Shown here one piece after another: positions 54,926 through 64,000 of a DNA stretch of 64,000 bases. The stretch is from Spirochaetota bacterium. GTDB lineage: Bacteria; Spirochaetota; Brevinematia; DTOW01. Each line of letters opens with the position of its first letter. The first letter of the stretch is position 1. The DNA lies in contig JANXAC010000004.1 of NCBI GenBank assembly GCA_025061835.1, forward strand, positions 49,136 to 113,135, read 5' to 3'. The notes beneath the pieces were generated by a model. It saw nothing but the letters and a program-made list of their open reading frames with translations. It did no database searches and was not told the DNA's origin. Both the position numbers and the translations under genes were made by a program.

Positions 54926-56530
54926 ATGAGGATGAGCAACATCTGTATGTTTATTTTGATGTTTTTAGTGTTTGCTTTTATCTTCACTTTTGATGCTTTA
55001 TCTCAAAAAACTCTTGTTAAGGTATCACAGATACATGAGATAGCAATCTTGGCATCATATTATGAGGAGGATTACAGTAGAGTAGTAGCAACAAGTCTTG
55101 ATGAGATGTTATTTTTAGTTTTTCAAGAGATGAAGCGTTTCAGTGCTAGAAGATATAATTTCGGTCTTTCTGATGTGAATTTCAAGAAGTTTGTTGATAG
55201 GGTAAGGAGGTCTTTAGTTGAGAAGATAACGAAGAGCGAAGAGTATATTGACCCTAAATGGGGAACGGTTACAATAACACCAAAAGTGCTTGATGAACTT
55301 GTGAATTCTTTCACAATCGTAGCACCTAATTTGAAAATTTTTGAAGCACAAAAAAGGATAGATATGGATAGTTTCCTTGATATTATAAATCCTTTGAGAT
55401 GGTTTCTAATACCTAGAGAATACTATGTTGTTACAATAAGCATCTCAATTAATTTTCTTGATCCAAACACTGGTAATGTTCTTCATACTACTGAACTCAC
55501 AAAAACATTTTCAGGTCAAGATGGTAATATTTTTAGATTGCTAACAGGTAAGAATCGTAATCTAACATTTCAAGAAACCGTTGAGTCTACTCTCAAGGAG
55601 CTGATGAACGATTTGAGATTATCTTTGAGAAGTATTGACAAATTCAAACTATACTCTACTATCTTTGAAGTATCAGGTGGAAAGAATTATATGGAACTTG
55701 GCAGAAGTTATGATATAAATACTGGTATGGAATTAGAAGTTTTTCTTATCACTGAAACAAACCTGGGTGGTAGAAAGAAGGTGTTCAGGGAAGAGGTAGG
55801 ACTTGCTAGGGTTGTCAAGGTACATGAGGATTTCAGTGAAGTTATACCAGTGATCGGGGATTTGAAGGTTGGTTATCAACTTGTTGATGGGTTAAGGAGT
55901 GGCTTCATAGTTGAGCCTTTCATTAGTATTCAGACTTTCATTAGTATTCAGACTTTTGAGTATCACCAGCCTTCACAGACAAATTTAATATCGTATATAC
56001 AGAATGAGTGGGTTATATTGAGGAATAATTTTACTCCATTATTAGGTGTGTCAATAACTTATGATCAGCTAGATGCTCTCTTTGAGCCACAGATAAGTTT
56101 AGGTATTCAGATAACAGAACCTAATGGAGTGCTAGTAGAAACTTATGGAAACTACTCGTTCTACCTTTTTAGTAGAGTGAAGTTTAAGCCAAGGATTGGT
56201 GTAGGACTTATATCCTTCGGTTCAACTTTAGATGATGTAAGAATAGGTTTGACAAACTATACATACTCTTATGATTATGTTGATGTCAATGTTAGTTTTT
56301 TATCGCTTACTGCCTCAGTAGGAATATGTATTGAAATCATGTTCTCAAAGCAAAATTCAATATCACTCAATATGGGTTATAGGTATAGTATCCCTGTTAG
56401 AAAAGATATTACGGTTTTCAAAAGCAATGTTGTGTATGAGGAATACAATAGTTATTTTAACTTATCAATGTTGCCGGACTTGATTCATACTGGAATCAAT
56501 GGCTCAGTGTCATGGGGATTTAGATTTTAA
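54926..56530 (+). CDS. Exported protein with outer-membrane-barrel-like C-terminus
   Basis: The 534-residue protein has a signal peptide (ICMFILMFLVFAFIFTFDALS). Residues 25-300 form a mixed alpha/beta region (SLDEMLFLVFQEMKRFSARR, and STLKELMNDLRLSLRSIDKF) resembling periplasmic domains of secretion or CsgG-type proteins. Residues 320-534 are rich in alternating hydrophobic and aromatic strands (ITYDQLDALFEPQISLGIQI, SISLNMGYRYSIPV) and end in Phe (SWGFRF), as outer-membrane barrels do. A perfect 18-bp tandem duplication, FISIQT twice, lies at 55919-55954. It is probably an outer-membrane protein without known function. Confidence 0.7.
   Translation: MRMSNICMFILMFLVFAFIFTFDALSQKTLVKVSQIHEIAILASYYEEDYSRVVATSLDEMLFLVFQEMKRFSARRYNFGLSDVNFKKFVDRVRRSLVEKITKSEEYIDPKWGTVTITPKVLDELVNSFTIVAPNLKIFEAQKRIDMDSFLDIINPLRWFLIPREYYVVTISISINFLDPNTGNVLHTTELTKTFSGQDGNIFRLLTGKNRNLTFQETVESTLKELMNDLRLSLRSIDKFKLYSTIFEVSGGKNYMELGRSYDINTGMELEVFLITETNLGGRKKVFREEVGLARVVKVHEDFSEVIPVIGDLKVGYQLVDGLRSGFIVEPFISIQTFISIQTFEYHQPSQTNLISYIQNEWVILRNNFTPLLGVSITYDQLDALFEPQISLGIQITEPNGVLVETYGNYSFYLFSRVKFKPRIGVGLISFGSTLDDVRIGLTNYTYSYDYVDVNVSFLSLTASVGICIEIMFSKQNSISLNMGYRYSIPVRKDITVFKSNVVYEEYNSYFNLSMLPDLIHTGINGSVSWGFRF
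55919..55954 (+). repeat. In-frame 18-bp tandem duplication
   Basis: Two identical 18-base copies (55919-55936 and 55937-55954) encode FISIQT twice in a row within the outer-membrane-like protein. Perfect identity suggests a recent slippage event. The reading frame is preserved. Confidence 0.85.
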
Positions 56531-56616
56531 AAGGATAGTGTTAAAAAGAATTTTATATTACATAATATGACCAGATCCCCTTATAACTTTAGGTTTTGAA
56601 AGTAGAGTATATTAAA

Positions 56617-57927
<1,311 letters not shown>

Positions 57928-58089
57928 TTATGAACTAGTAATGTTTATCAATAAAAATGAGTAAAGGTACTATTTGAATTTCTTTTGTGTAGATTAAAAT
58001 TTTTCTAGTAAATAAACCAAAAAATTTCAGTTTTTAAAGGTCTAATCTAGTCTTGCTACTCAGACAACAACTCAAAAATTACATTGGTA

Positions 58090-58560
58090 TTAGTTACTGC
58101 TAGGTTTTTGGGAGAGACTAGCAAGTTTCTCTAGTATATCCTCTGCGTGCCTATTGACATCTACATTATCAAATATGTGTATTATTTTACCATCCTTGTC
58201 TATTAGAAATGTTACTCTTTTGGAAAGACCTGCAAAGCCTGAGACTCCGTATAAACTTGTTATTTTTCTGTCCTTATCCGAAATAAGGGTAAAATTCAGA
58301 TTATACTTTGACTTGAACTTCTTGTGAGACTCAACAGTATCAGTGCTAACACCTAAAACAACTATATCATTAGAAGCAAGTTTTGACATATTATCTCTTA
58401 TGTTACAAGCCTGCTTCGTACAACCTGGTGTATCGTCTTTTGGATAGAAGTAAAGCACTACATACTTGCCTCTAAAGTCAGATAATCTTATTTGCTTACC
58501 TTCATCGGTTATACCAACAAAATCCGGAGCTAGCATACCTACTGCTAAAAGTACATCCAT
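58090..58560 (-). CDS. bcp: Thioredoxin-dependent peroxiredoxin (Bcp/PrxQ)
   Basis: AGGAGG with a seven-base spacer (minus strand, 58573-58561) fixes the start at 58560, giving 156 residues. The open frame reaches back to 58668 but that part is not family sequence. Peroxidatic Cys47 and resolving Cys52 lie in DDTPGCTKQACNIRD, the C-x4-C pattern of PrxQ. YVVLYFYPKDDTPGC, VLGVSTDTVESHKKF, and RVTFLIDKDGKI complete the fold. It detoxifies peroxides in the cytoplasm. Confidence 0.94.
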   Translation of the reverse strand: MDVLLAVGMLAPDFVGITDEGKQIRLSDFRGKYVVLYFYPKDDTPGCTKQACNIRDNMSKLASNDIVVLGVSTDTVESHKKFKSKYNLNFTLISDKDRKITSLYGVSGFAGLSKRVTFLIDKDGKIIHIFDNVDVNRHAEDILEKLASLSQKPSSN

Positions 58561-58690
58561 AAAATATCCTCCTGAATTAGTGTTTATTATAAATTTAAAA
58601 ATTTCAGATGATTTTTCAAGCCTTGTTTCTTCAAGTGTAGATAGATAAAAACTTGTTAAGCGAGTCAAAAAACGATTACACTCATAGGGT

Positions 58691-60718
58691 ATGAAGTTTA
58701 AGATACTTGTATATATATTGATTTCAGTTTTTATCGTAGTTTTAGTTTTAATAACATACCTTACACTATTCCTTGACCCGAACCTGATAATCTCTCAACT
58801 CATACCATATCTAGAAGAAACGTACAAACTAAAAGTTGAGTATGTTTTCAAGGGTAAGAATTTACTATCACTGATAAATGGGATAGAGATAAACGATGTT
58901 CAGGTGCGTGCGAATACAAAGAAAAACAAGAAGTTGTTAGCATCAACAAAAAGTCTATTCATTCAGTTTGACTTGCTTAAAGTGTTGAGTTCTTTTGAAG
59001 TCAGTAGAATAAGAGTTGTTGATTCTCAAGTTTTTTTGGAAAATTTGATTGACTACATAAACTCCAAGGAGTTTAAAGAAGCAATTTCAGCAACGAATAC
59101 AAATGCTACTACTGTATCACTCAAGACTCTGTCGTTTGAAAGAGCAAAGGTTAATTATAATAGGAATAGGTTTGATTTTGATAAAGTCATTATAAACACT
59201 TCAGACTTTAGAGTAGAGGGTTATCTAACTACTACGAGAAGTAGGTTTTGGTTTGATGGTAGGAACTTCTTTATTGACAGTCTTGAAGGAAAGGAAGTTA
59301 TTGGAGATGTTGCTGTTAAGGAAGTGAGGGGATTTTTAACTAATGAACTTGTGGAATTTAAGATTTCTTCTGTTAAGTATTCTAACATTGTGGAGTTTAG
59401 TAATGTTGTTGTGAAAGGTAGGACTGACAAACTTATTTTCCTTGGGAGTGTTGATGAAGCAGTCTTAAGATTCGGGGGTATTGATACAAAAATATTTGAT
59501 CCAAGTTTTACACTGAACTTGAGTAAAGGAATTGAAGGAAGTTTTGAAATTCTTGGTTCTATCAAAGGGGAGTTTAGGGTAGGGGATAGAGAGACAACGA
59601 TTGAGGCTCAAGTTTCGTCTCTTGGCTTAAAGAAACTGCCTAGGGAGATTTCTAATCTGGTAGCAGGTGTGTTTGATGATATTATGCTATCTGGTAAGAT
59701 CAGGCTTATTGTCAGTTCAGACGAAACATATATTTATGTAAAATCCATTTCTAAAGTTCGGACTAAACTAGATATTCCACTTTTCAAGAATTTTGATATT
59801 AACCTTGATGTAGAAAATGACACAATAGAGTTTAAGGTGTCATCAAAGACTACTAGGTCAGATATTGATATTGTAGGGTCAATCATTCAGTCAAGGCTAG
59901 GGAAGTTAGAGTTAAGGGATTTGAGAGTTAAATCTAAAAGGTTAGATAGTGAGGATTTTTTCACTGCTAGTAGTGATGGTGAGAAAAGGGTAAGTTTTGA
60001 TGCTTTTCCAATACTCGTCAAAGATGCTCCAGTTATTGTAACGGTTGATGAAGTTAATCTAGGAAATAATGCTTTTAGACTTAATGGTATTCAAATTGAA
60101 GGGAGAGTAAGTATTGGTGAGAGACTGAATTCAATATTTGAAATAAAGAGAGTCAAATTTGCTGATATTAACATATCAGGTAGTGGTGAATTATCATTTT
60201 TTACTAACCTAGTATTGACATTGAAGTTCATTCCAATACAGGTAGATATAACTAAATTGTATTCAAACTTTGGTTTGTCATCTTTCGGTGGAAGAGTGTA
60301 TGGTAGGGGTATTCTTAGGGATTTTGAGATAGTTCTAGATGACAATCTTCTTACTAGAGGAACTATATATATGACGAATATAGAACTTATTGGAGTTAAT
60401 ATACAAAATCAGGTAACAAAACTTCTAAATCTGAACCTTGAGCATATTTTTGTTGATCGCTGTGTTGCTTTCTTTAGGTTGAGTAGTAATATTTTTATTA
60501 TTGACGCTACACTTGAGGGAGATATTATATCAAAGTTTAGTATATCTCACAATATAGACAAGGGGGACTCAAAGGTTAAGTTTGAGTATCTTAAGATCAG
60601 TAGGAGTATCGTTGAGAATATTCCTAGAGTCTTGTTTCTTGGACGTGAGATAAATGGTATCAAGTATAGTATTGATGATAACTATCTTAGTTTTGGGGAG
60701 TTTGAAATAAACATATAA
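58691..60718 (+). CDS. AsmA-like inner-membrane protein
   Basis: The 675-residue protein has one N-terminal transmembrane helix (ILVYILISVFIVVLVLITYL), followed by a long periplasmic part of repeated beta segments typical of AsmA/YhdP/TamB lipid-bridge proteins: LYKLKVEY-like start, VNLGNNAFRLNGIQIEGRVS, and a C-terminal NIQNQVTKLLNLNLEHIFVD. The family transports phospholipids between membranes in diderms. TACACT lies eight bases before the ATG (58677-58682) with TTGTTA 18 bases further upstream, so a leaderless transcript is plausible. Strict assignment to a subfamily is not possible by eye. Confidence 0.65.
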   Translation: MKFKILVYILISVFIVVLVLITYLTLFLDPNLIISQLIPYLEETYKLKVEYVFKGKNLLSLINGIEINDVQVRANTKKNKKLLASTKSLFIQFDLLKVLSSFEVSRIRVVDSQVFLENLIDYINSKEFKEAISATNTNATTVSLKTLSFERAKVNYNRNRFDFDKVIINTSDFRVEGYLTTTRSRFWFDGRNFFIDSLEGKEVIGDVAVKEVRGFLTNELVEFKISSVKYSNIVEFSNVVVKGRTDKLIFLGSVDEAVLRFGGIDTKIFDPSFTLNLSKGIEGSFEILGSIKGEFRVGDRETTIEAQVSSLGLKKLPREISNLVAGVFDDIMLSGKIRLIVSSDETYIYVKSISKVRTKLDIPLFKNFDINLDVENDTIEFKVSSKTTRSDIDIVGSIIQSRLGKLELRDLRVKSKRLDSEDFFTASSDGEKRVSFDAFPILVKDAPVIVTVDEVNLGNNAFRLNGIQIEGRVSIGERLNSIFEIKRVKFADINISGSGELSFFTNLVLTLKFIPIQVDITKLYSNFGLSSFGGRVYGRGILRDFEIVLDDNLLTRGTIYMTNIELIGVNIQNQVTKLLNLNLEHIFVDRCVAFFRLSSNIFIIDATLEGDIISKFSISHNIDKGDSKVKFEYLKISRSIVENIPRVLFLGREINGIKYSIDDNYLSFGEFEINI

Positions 60719-60840
60719 AGTGACATTGTTTGAAGAAGCAAGAGTTGATGTTGGCTGAGACTTAGGTTGTTTTCAAAGTAATGAATTATAAAAATCTTCT
60801 TGATTTACTTTCAGGTATGCAAGGTTTATCAAGATTTGTA

Positions 60841-61004
60841 TAATAAATTCCAAAATTTGAGAGTTATTTGGGTATAGTTAATGCTTTTAGTGTCTATCAA
60901 GTGTTGCTCTAGCAAATGACTACAAGTCTGTTTTCATATGTTCTCTAGATACCTGTTAAGGTATTTCACAAACTTCTTGTCCTCTTGTATATGTTGCATA
61001 TCAT
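60841..61004 (-). repeat. Dispersed repeat, copy 1 (about 164 bp)
   Basis: This block matches 63838-64000 in the same orientation, with five substitutions and one single-base insertion over 164 bases (about 96% identity). I found no inverted terminal repeats at the edges and no transposase. The block carries a small minus-strand reading frame, and the extra base in this copy truncates it. Strand is given as that of the small frame. Confidence 0.9.
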
Positions 61005-61014
61005 CTCTCCTCAC
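60934..61014 (-). CDS. Repeat-borne small reading frame, copy 1, truncated
   Basis: On the minus strand AGGAGG (61029-61024 area) lies nine bases before a GTG at 61014, followed by RRDDMQHIQEDKKFVKYLNR and a stop. The product is 26 residues. An internal ATG (60999) has GAGGAG six to seven bases upstream. An extra base relative to copy 2 near 60937 causes the early stop (YLENI). The upstream ribosome binding sites are good, but translation is unproven. Confidence 0.4.
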   Translation of the reverse strand: MRRDDMQHIQEDKKFVKYLNRYLENI

Positions 61015-61214
61015 ATCATATCACCTCCTTTTGGTGTTGTTTTGAAAAGAAAGAAAGAAAACAGAGGAGCCAGAAAAATATCCATTTCCATAACCTTAAA
61101 TTATTTTATGAATCATCTCACAAAAAATTTTAGACTTTATTGAACTACATCTTGGGAGTTTGAAAACTGCTTTGTTAGGTTCTAGAATATAATTAGTATC
61201 CTTGGAGTAGTTTT

Positions 61215-61634
61215 ATGAAGATTATTCTTGATGAGTTGTCAATAAACACGAAAGGTAGGGGTGATATTATTGACTTGACTAAGGAGATAGAGGATATTGT
61301 TAGGAGAAGTAATATCAAGAGTGGTATAATTAACGTGTTTTCACCTGGTTCAACGATAGGTATAACGAGTATGGAGTACGAACCGGGACTTAGGAAAGAT
61401 TTAAACCTTCTTTTTGATAAGATAGCACCGAGGGAGACCTATTACTATCATCACGAGACATGGGGTGATGATAATGGTAGTTCTCATATTTTAAGTAGTA
61501 TATTCAAGCCTTTCTATCTTTTGCCGGTTGTTGATGGGAAATTGGTGAGAGGGACTTGGCAACAGGTTGTTCTTGTAGAGTTTGATACAAGACCTAGAAA
61601 TAGAAAAGTTGTCATTCAGGTTATAGGAGAGTAG
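61215..61634 (+). CDS. yjbQ: YjbQ/UPF0047 family protein
   Basis: The 139-residue protein matches the YjbQ family: IDLTKEIEDIV, VFSPGSTIGITSMEYEPG, HHETWGDDNGSSHILSS, and the closing WQQVVLVEFDTRPRNRKVVI. Some members have thiamin-phosphate synthase-like activity, but the physiological role is unsettled. GGAG lies near the ATG. The next gene starts one base after its stop, so the two are co-translated. Confidence 0.92.
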   Translation: MKIILDELSINTKGRGDIIDLTKEIEDIVRRSNIKSGIINVFSPGSTIGITSMEYEPGLRKDLNLLFDKIAPRETYYYHHETWGDDNGSSHILSSIFKPFYLLPVVDGKLVRGTWQQVVLVEFDTRPRNRKVVIQVIGE

Positions 61635-61635
61635 A

Positions 61636-62313
61636 ATGTTTTTGAGATTTTTGCTATTGGTAGTGATACTTTTTTCATATCTTGGGAATTCTTATAGTTA
61701 TCAATTCAGGATAGGTATAGTCAAGTATCGCGGAGGGGATTGGTATAACAACATTGATGGTGTTAAGAACCTTCTTAGAGAGGTTGAGAGAAGGACGAAG
61801 ATAAAGGTTGTTCTTGAACCGGGTCTTGTTGAACTGAGTTCTAGAGAGATATTTGACTACGACTTTCTTTACATTAGTGGTCATACACCTATAAATTTCA
61901 ATGAAAGGGAGATTAAGAATTTGAGAGATTACTTAATACTGTATGGTGGTTTTGTTTTCGTGAATGATGACTATGGAATGGATAAGAGTTTTAGAGAGGA
62001 GATAAAGAAAGTTTTTCCGGAATACCAACTTACTCCAGTTCCTTACGAGCATCCGATATACAATATATTTTACAAGTTTCCTAGAGGTCTTCCAAAGATA
62101 CACGAGCATGATGGTGGTCCTCCTGAAGGTTTTGGAATATTCATAAATGGTGAGTTAAGGTTATTCTACGCATACAATACTGACATAGGTGATGGCTGGG
62201 ACTCTTTTGAGGTTCATAACAATCCTGAAGAAGTAAGAGAGAGTGCGATAAGGATGGGTATAAATATAGTTTTGTATTCTATTACAAGAAGTAAGCTTGG
62301 TAATTTGAATTAG
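61636..62313 (+). CDS. DUF4159-family exported protein
   Basis: The 225-residue protein has a signal peptide (FLRFLLLVVILFSYLGNSYS) and the DUF4159 pattern: IGIVKYRGGDWYNNIDGVKN, YDFLYISGHTPINFNEREIK, LRDYLILYGGFVFVNDDYGM and GGPPEGFGIFINGELRLFYA. The fold is related to class I glutamine amidotransferase-like domains, without an evident catalytic Cys. The function is unknown; in other bacteria it accompanies VWA and MoxR genes. A VWA protein (24978-26000) lies elsewhere in this window. It is coupled to yjbQ. Confidence 0.85.
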   Translation: MFLRFLLLVVILFSYLGNSYSYQFRIGIVKYRGGDWYNNIDGVKNLLREVERRTKIKVVLEPGLVELSSREIFDYDFLYISGHTPINFNEREIKNLRDYLILYGGFVFVNDDYGMDKSFREEIKKVFPEYQLTPVPYEHPIYNIFYKFPRGLPKIHEHDGGPPEGFGIFINGELRLFYAYNTDIGDGWDSFEVHNNPEEVRESAIRMGINIVLYSITRSKLGNLN

Positions 62314-62668
62314 TAAAGGACTTGTGAAAGCATAACTTTAGTAGGGTAATGAGTAGATAAATTCTTGATAAGAAATTAATAGGTTAACATCAGGAATTGT
62401 TGTATCAACAACAGAAAAGGGATCTTGAAGATAAGCAAAGTTATAACTACAAAAAGAAGATAGGAAGATATAAGGAGGGTTTGAAGTAAAGGAAAACTTT
62501 ATCCTAATTAGATTTCTTGACTTCACTGGTATAGTTTTTTGCTAAAGTTGAAAGATGGATAAGTTGAAGTGAAAAATATGGAAGCAAGTTTTAGAAAGTT
62601 TTCTGAACTCTAATATTTTGTAATGGTCTGAAGAACTTCACTTGAGGTTGAACCTTCTGGAGGTAGTG
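62314..62668. other. Spacer before folE2, no gene supported
   Basis: This 355-base stretch has stops in all plus frames. A minus-strand frame (62526-62338) has an ATG but no ribosome binding site and unremarkable composition, so I left it out. GGAGG at 62659-62663 belongs to folE2. No strong hairpin is visible. Confidence 0.45.
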
Positions 62669-63436
62669 ATGAAAGATGTTCAATCTGAACTGGACACAAG
62701 AGGTAAAGATATTGACAAAGTTGGTATAAAGGGGCTTAAGTATCCAATAGTTCTTCTGGACAAGAATAACAAAACACAACATACGATAGCAGAGATTGAT
62801 ATGTATGTTTTTCTACCAAAGGATTACAGAGGAACGCACATGAGCAGGTTTGTTGAGGTGATAAACCAACACAGAAGAGAAATATCTGTTGAAAGACTTG
62901 AACCAATATTGAGACAACTGAAGACTAGGCTTAACTCAAAGAAAGCAGAGATTTCTCTCAAATTTCCATACTTCATTGAAAAGAACTCTCCTGTAAGCAA
63001 GAATTATGGACTTAATTACTATGACATCATATTTGATGCTGTTTGTGAAGACAAGTATGAATTTACTCTTACCGTCTCTGCAATTGGTATGTCATTATGC
63101 CCTTGTTCAAAGGAGATAAGCAAACATAACGCTCATAATCAAAGGGTTTTAGTATCTGTCTCTCTGAAGATGAAGGGGATTGTATGGATAGAGGAAGTGG
63201 TTGATATAATTGAAAAGAATGTATCCTCGCCAGTTTTTGTGCTTCTCAAAAGGGAGGATGAAAAATTCGTTACAGAACATTCTTACGACAACCCAAAGTT
63301 TGTTGAAGACATTGTAAGAGATGTAGCACTTGAGTTAGACAAGAACCCAAAGGTGACGTGGTATAGCGTAGAAGCAGAGAGTTTTGAAAGCATTCATCCT
63401 TTCAATGCTTATGCATACATTGAGAAAAGCACCTGA
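62669..63436 (+). CDS. folE2: GTP cyclohydrolase FolE2 (type IB)
   Basis: GGAGG at 62659-62663, five bases upstream, selects the ATG at 62669 over a TTG at 62642. The 255-residue protein has the FolE2/MptA landmarks: GIKGLKYPIVLLDKNN, PKDYRGTHMSRFVEVIN, and SLCPCSKEISKHNAHNQR, where the Cys binds the metal. It makes dihydroneopterin triphosphate for folate or 7-deazaguanine (queuosine) synthesis. It is the zinc-independent alternative to FolE. Its stop ends two bases before the 3' end of the convergent tmRNA gene. Confidence 0.94.
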   Translation: MKDVQSELDTRGKDIDKVGIKGLKYPIVLLDKNNKTQHTIAEIDMYVFLPKDYRGTHMSRFVEVINQHRREISVERLEPILRQLKTRLNSKKAEISLKFPYFIEKNSPVSKNYGLNYYDIIFDAVCEDKYEFTLTVSAIGMSLCPCSKEISKHNAHNQRVLVSVSLKMKGIVWIEEVVDIIEKNVSSPVFVLLKREDEKFVTEHSYDNPKFVEDIVRDVALELDKNPKVTWYSVEAESFESIHPFNAYAYIEKST

Positions 63437-63438
63437 TG

Positions 63439-63778
63439 TGGAGGCGAGGGGAATCGAACCCCTGTCCGAAGGTTATCACAACTAAAGGTTTCTACATGCT
63501 TATCCCATCTTTTGAATTTCGGATATACTCAAGGGATGGGCACCTCTTGTATATCCTACACCTCTTCAATTTCAGATGCTTCTAGAGGTATTGAAGCATC
63601 CTAGCCTTTCTAACCGACTTCAACTTACCTAGAAAGGCGTTCAGTAAGTTGAAGCTCGCAGGTATTAGGCTGCGAGAGCGAGTTCTTCGTTGGCACTTAT
63701 TCGTGCTAACCCCTTAACGCGGGAATACGGCATGACCTTTAGAAGCGACCTAACCCCCGTCGAGCCCAAATCGCCCCC
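63439..63778 (-). ncRNA. ssrA: Transfer-messenger RNA
   Basis: The tRNA-like ends pair: 5' GGGGGCG (63778-63772) with 3' CGCCTCC (63446-63440), then discriminator A at 63439. GGGCTCGACGGG near the 5' end and GGGGTTCGATTCCCC (T arm) near the 3' end are typical. The tag is read from GCC at 63694 to TAA at 63665 and encodes ANEELALAA, ending in the usual ALAA degradation signal. Several helices for pseudoknots lie between. CCA is not encoded. tmRNA with SmpB frees stalled ribosomes. Confidence 0.96.
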
Positions 63779-63837
63779 ATTTGCAAATAATAGTATAATC
63801 AAAACTATCGTTACTGTCAAGTAAAAACTTGACTACT

Positions 63838-64000
63838 TAATAAATTCCAAAATTTGAGAGTTATTTGGGTATAGTTAATACTTTTAGTGTCTATCAAGTG
63901 TTGCTCTAGCAAATAACTACAAGCCTGTTTTCATTGTTCTCTAGATACCTGTTAAGGTATTTCACAATCTTCTTGTCTTCTTGTATATGTTGCATATCAT
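63838..64000 (-). repeat. Dispersed repeat, copy 2, cut by the window end
   Basis: This is the second copy of the block at 60841-61004, in the same orientation, 163 bases in view and continuing past the window. The minus-strand frame 63995-63906 (29 residues from ATG, starting MQHIQEDKKIVKYLNR and ending NRLVVIC) is intact here. The block abuts the tmRNA 5' flank within 60 bases. Confidence 0.9.
63906..63995 (-). CDS. Repeat-borne small reading frame, copy 2
   Basis: From the ATG at 63995 the frame codes 29 residues and stops at TAG (63908-63906). Relative to copy 1 it differs by one amino-acid change (Phe to Ile), one synonymous change, and absence of the frameshifting base. It may extend upstream beyond the window. 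The charged first part and hydrophobic last part (LVVIC) do not match a family I know. Confidence 0.4.
   Translation of the reverse strand: MQHIQEDKKIVKYLNRYLENNENRLVVIC

Larger units (their letters stand above)
60719..61214. other. Spacer holding the first copy of a dispersed repeat
   Basis: Between the AsmA-like gene and yjbQ lie 496 bases. Repeat copy 1 occupies 60841-61004, and a minus-strand small reading frame runs 61014-60934. The remainder (60719-60840 and 61021-61214) shows no feature I can support, apart from the yjbQ ribosome binding site near 61203. Confidence 0.5.

Noticed and set aside
62338..62526. Minus-strand 62-codon frame in the spacer before folE2
   Set aside because: It starts with ATG but has no ribosome binding site, odd composition and no family resemblance; I cannot support it as a gene.

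Overview
The window is AT-rich, densely coded bacterial chromosome with no rRNA, prophage, plasmid or CRISPR content. A spirochaete-type FlaB flagellin, FlhB, CheW, many PEGA, propeller and LysM envelope proteins, and LPS export and synthesis genes (an LptF/G-family permease, LpxD with an OmpH/Skp chaperone) point to a diderm, motile, LPS-bearing member of the Spirochaetota. A deep, non-Treponema, non-Borrelia lineage such as Brevinematales is my inference, not something read directly. Class II LysRS, SufBCD and FolE2 fit that idea. tRNA-Gln, tRNA-Arg and tmRNA all lack an encoded CCA end.

Layout. 1-3040: aminotransferase tail, then a tight run of LysM lipoprotein, ECF-like sigma factor and MlaF-type ATPase. 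3214-8730: LptF/G permease, giant PEGA/barrel protein, hemerythrin. 8803-12179: pyrC, a radical SAM protein, mnmA. 12229-16188: flaB facing away from grpE-dnaK; the flaB leader carries two hairpins with GGA loops. 16242-23746: aldo/keto reductase, argG, a large membrane protein, the skp-lpxD-rnc operon on the minus strand, pgpA. 23968-31553: murB, a VWA protein, cheW, a TPR-like protein, a secreted propeller protein, murE. 31948-39671: exported glycogen-debranching-like enzyme, lysS, tRNA-Gln/tRNA-Arg/secG, lipoprotein, rlpA. 40009-47877: LeuA/Re-citrate-synthase-like enzyme, shortened ThiF-like protein, ricT-pgsA-ATPase operon, flhB, ParB-like domain protein, gluzincin-type metallopeptidase. 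47878-49486: the only clearly accessory stretch, with gene desert, orphan frames, two unknown small genes and a frameshifted beta-helix pseudogene. 49508-64000: ybeY, sufCBD, double GNAT protein, outer-membrane-like protein, purA, bcp, AsmA-like protein, yjbQ, DUF4159 protein, folE2 and tmRNA. This last part is flanked by two copies of a dispersed repeat of about 164 bp, the second cut by the window end.

Most genes are housekeeping: envelope and peptidoglycan (murB, murE, lpxD, skp, lptF/G, rlpA, pgsA, pgpA), translation and RNA maturation (lysS, mnmA, rnc, ybeY, ssrA, tRNAs), protein folding and export (grpE, dnaK, secG), Fe-S assembly (sufCBD), nucleotides and amino acids (pyrC, purA, argG), and motility and chemotaxis (flaB, flhB, cheW). 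Strands switch often, and several convergent genes overlap by a few bases. The most interesting signals are the CsrA-type double hairpin on flaB, the repeat with a small reading frame, the E1-like protein without its adenylation motifs, the second OB fold in LysRS, and the decaying region near 48-49.5 kb.
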